From positions 1-5,520 of the forward strand of contig JAIRNM010000311.1 in assembly GCA_031258055.1 (NCBI GenBank): 5,520 nt of DNA, given 5' to 3'. Of the stretch, positions 3,982 through 5,520 are shown one piece after another; position 1 is the stretch's first letter, and each line of letters starts with the position of its first letter. Made by a program: the position numbers and the translations under genes. Under the pieces are notes generated by a model. The model was not told the origin of the DNA and did not search any database. It was given only the letters and a program-made list of their open reading frames with translations. This DNA comes from Bifidobacteriaceae bacterium. Its GTDB lineage: Bacteria > Actinomycetota > Actinomycetes > Actinomycetales > WQXJ01.

Positions 3982-5520
3982 ATGCGCCCGGTGACTGACC
4001 TTCTGCGGACAGTGGCGCCGTTCGAGGTGATCTCTGATCTGACGCCGTCCGGCGATCAACCCGAGGCGATCGCGGAACTAGCCGAGCGGATCAACGCGGG
4101 CGAGAAAGACGTCGTGCTGCTGGGCGCGACGGGGACTGGCAAGACGGCGGCGACCGCCTGGCTGATTGAGCGTCTTCAGCGTCCCACTTTGGTGATTGAG
4201 CCGAACAAGACTCTGGCCGCGCAAGTTGCCTCTGAGTTCCGCGAACTCTTGGTCAACAACGCGGTTGAGTACTTCGTTTCCTACTATGACTATTACCAGC
4301 CAGAAGCCTATATCCCGCAGACGGATACCTATATTGAGAAAGACTCCTCAATCAATGACGAGGTAGAGCGTCTCCGCCACTCTGCTACCTCATCGCTGTT
4401 GACGCGGCGCGACACCGTGGTGGTGGCGTCGGTGTCTTGCATTTACGGGCTGGGCACCCCGCAAGAATACGTTGACCGGATGGTCCAGCTAGCGGTGGGG
4501 CAAGAAATCGGTCGGGACGACCTGCTGCGCCAGTTCGTCGATATGCAATACGCCCGCAATGATATGTCGTTTACGCGGGGCACATTCCGCGTGCGCGGAG
4601 ACACAGTTGAGATCATCCCAATGTATGAAGAACTGGCTTTGCGGATCGAGTTCTTTGGCGATGAGATTGAGGCGCTGGCCACGCTCCATCCTCTGACCGG
4701 TGAGGTTATCCAAACCGAAACTGCTGTCAGTCTGTTTCCCGCCTCGCACTATGTGGCCGGCCCGGAACGGATGAACGCGGCCATCGCCGGAATTGAAACC
4801 GAGTTGGCGGCGCGCCTGGAGGAATTGGAAGGGCAGAACAAACAACTGGAGGCGCAGCGGCTGCGTATGCGCACCAACTACGACGTGGAGATGATGCGTC
4901 AAATCGGCACCTGCGCTGGGATTGAGAACTATTCCCGCCATATCGATGGCCGCGGGCCGGGCACAGCGCCTAACACTCTGCTGGACTATTTCCCGGAGGA
5001 TTTCTTACTGGTAATAGATGAGTCGCATGTCACGGTGCCCCAGATTGGCGCCATGTATGAGGGCGACATGTCGCGTAAACGCACCTTGGTGGAACACGGT
5101 TTCAGATTGCCGTCGGCTCTGGACAACCGGCCCTTGCGGTTCGAGGAATTCCTCGAACGAATCGGCCAGACGGTGTATTTGAGCGCCACTCCGGGGCCTT
5201 ATGAATTGTCTCTATCAGATGGGGTGGTGGAGCAGATCATCCGGCCAACCGGGCTGGTTGATCCATCAGTGTCGGTCCGTCCCACCCGGGGCCAGATTGA
5301 TGACCTGCTGCATGAGGTGCGCCAGCGGACGGCCAGCGATGAGCGAGTTCTGGTCACCACCTTGACCAAGAAGATGGCCGAAGACTTGACTGACTACCTG
5401 GCCAGCCATGATGTCCGGGTCCGTTACCTGCACTCCGACGTCGAAACCTTGAAACGAGTCGAGTTGCTGCGCGATCTGCGCTTGGGCGAATTCGACGTGC
5501 TGGTCGGCATCAACCTGCTG
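3982..5520 (+). CDS. uvrB: UvrABC excision nuclease subunit B (UvrB), C-terminus cut by window edge
   Basis: Damage-verifying ATPase of nucleotide excision repair: loaded onto DNA by UvrA, it probes the lesion with a beta-hairpin and then recruits UvrC. 513 residues are present of about 670-700. Seen in order: Q-like motif SGDQPEAI (23-30); Walker A GATGTGKT (48-55); EPNKTLAAQ (73-81); the beta-hairpin region [24 protein letters not shown] (100-123); the UvrA-interacting domain around 150-250; a charged coiled stretch [25 protein letters not shown] near 270-290; Walker B DESH (346-349); SATPG (401-405); and [11 protein letters not shown] in helicase domain 2. The window ends at VLVGINLL, before motif VI and the C-terminal UvrC-binding UVR motif. 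The start is ATG 3982; a GTG at 3991, in frame, is an alternative with AGAGG 11 bases ahead. Glu73 replaces the alanine usual in this motif. Confidence 0.97.
   Translation, partial: MRPVTDLLRTVAPFEVISDLTPSGDQPEAIAELAERINAGEKDVVLLGATGTGKTAATAWLIERLQRPTLVIEPNKTLAAQVASEFRELLVNNAVEYFVSYYDYYQPEAYIPQTDTYIEKDSSINDEVERLRHSATSSLLTRRDTVVVASVSCIYGLGTPQEYVDRMVQLAVGQEIGRDDLLRQFVDMQYARNDMSFTRGTFRVRGDTVEIIPMYEELALRIEFFGDEIEALATLHPLTGEVIQTETAVSLFPASHYVAGPERMNAAIAGIETELAARLEELEGQNKQLEAQRLRMRTNYDVEMMRQIGTCAGIENYSRHIDGRGPGTAPNTLLDYFPEDFLLVIDESHVTVPQIGAMYEGDMSRKRTLVEHGFRLPSALDNRPLRFEEFLERIGQTVYLSATPGPYELSLSDGVVEQIIRPTGLVDPSVSVRPTRGQIDDLLHEVRQRTASDERVLVTTLTKKMAEDLTDYLASHDVRVRYLHSDVETLKRVELLRDLRLGEFDVLVGINLL
5139..5158. 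repeat. Perfect 20-bp palindrome inside uvrB
   Basis: GTTCGAGGAA is followed directly by its exact reverse complement, with an EcoRI site at the centre. It lies within codons for RFEEFLER, a conserved part of UvrB, so amino-acid constraint explains part of it. The outer six bases (GTTCGA and TCGAAC) equal the two halves of the actinobacterial LexA box but in the opposite arrangement and with a different spacing. Presence is certain; function is unknown. Confidence 0.5.

Noticed and set aside
4443..5189. Minus-strand open frames opposite uvrB
   Set aside because: Antisense to conserved UvrB domains with no recognisable features.
1..5520. CRISPR array, tRNA, rRNA, insertion sequence or prophage attachment site
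   Set aside because: No regularly spaced repeats, no tRNA-like or rRNA-like sequence, no transposase and no target-site duplications were recognised.

Overview
The window reads as chromosomal DNA from a moderately GC-rich bacterium, most likely an actinomycete (Actinomycetota). The evidence is protein resemblance recalled by eye. The glutamine synthetase and UvrB read almost continuously alongside the mycobacterial proteins (for example the DKDLYELPP adenylylation loop and the [12 protein letters not shown] and [10 protein letters not shown] stretches). PanD is of the actinobacterial/enterobacterial pyruvoyl type. Several genes appear to have leaderless or TANNNT-type promoters, which are common in that phylum. 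The genus cannot be fixed from this window.

Layout, left to right. (1) A minus-strand pair reads out of the window's left edge: panD (aspartate 1-decarboxylase, 1346 to 954), then an AI-2E/TqsA-family membrane transporter (957 to beyond 1). The two overlap by 4 bases (ATGA). (2) A 171-bp divergent intergenic region lies between panD and a plus-strand toxin-antitoxin pair. That pair is a ribbon-helix-helix antitoxin (vapB/fitA-like, 1518-1748) overlapped 4 bases (GTGA) by a PIN-domain toxin (vapC, 1745-2143). A promoter with exact 17-bp spacing points to transcription starting at or next to the antitoxin ATG, and repeated half-sites sit on its -10 and start codon. (3) Only 27 bp beyond vapC, glnA (class I glutamine synthetase, 3595 to 2171, minus) converges on it with no visible terminator. 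(4) A roughly 370-bp gene-free stretch between glnA and uvrB holds the glnA control region, including a GlnR-like GTTAC-N6-GTTTC box. It also holds an unexplained G-rich, hairpin-rich segment. (5) uvrB (3982 to beyond 5520, plus) runs off the right edge and is cut inside the second helicase domain.

The genes do not form one pathway. panD makes beta-alanine for pantothenate/CoA, glnA assimilates ammonium, uvrB is the damage-verifying helicase subunit of nucleotide excision repair, and the toxin-antitoxin pair is an accessory module between housekeeping genes. I see no clearly new multi-gene system. The observations most worth a second look are the structured glnA-uvrB intergenic segment, the leaderless vapBC promoter/operator, the panD-transporter coupling, and a perfect 20-bp palindrome inside uvrB.
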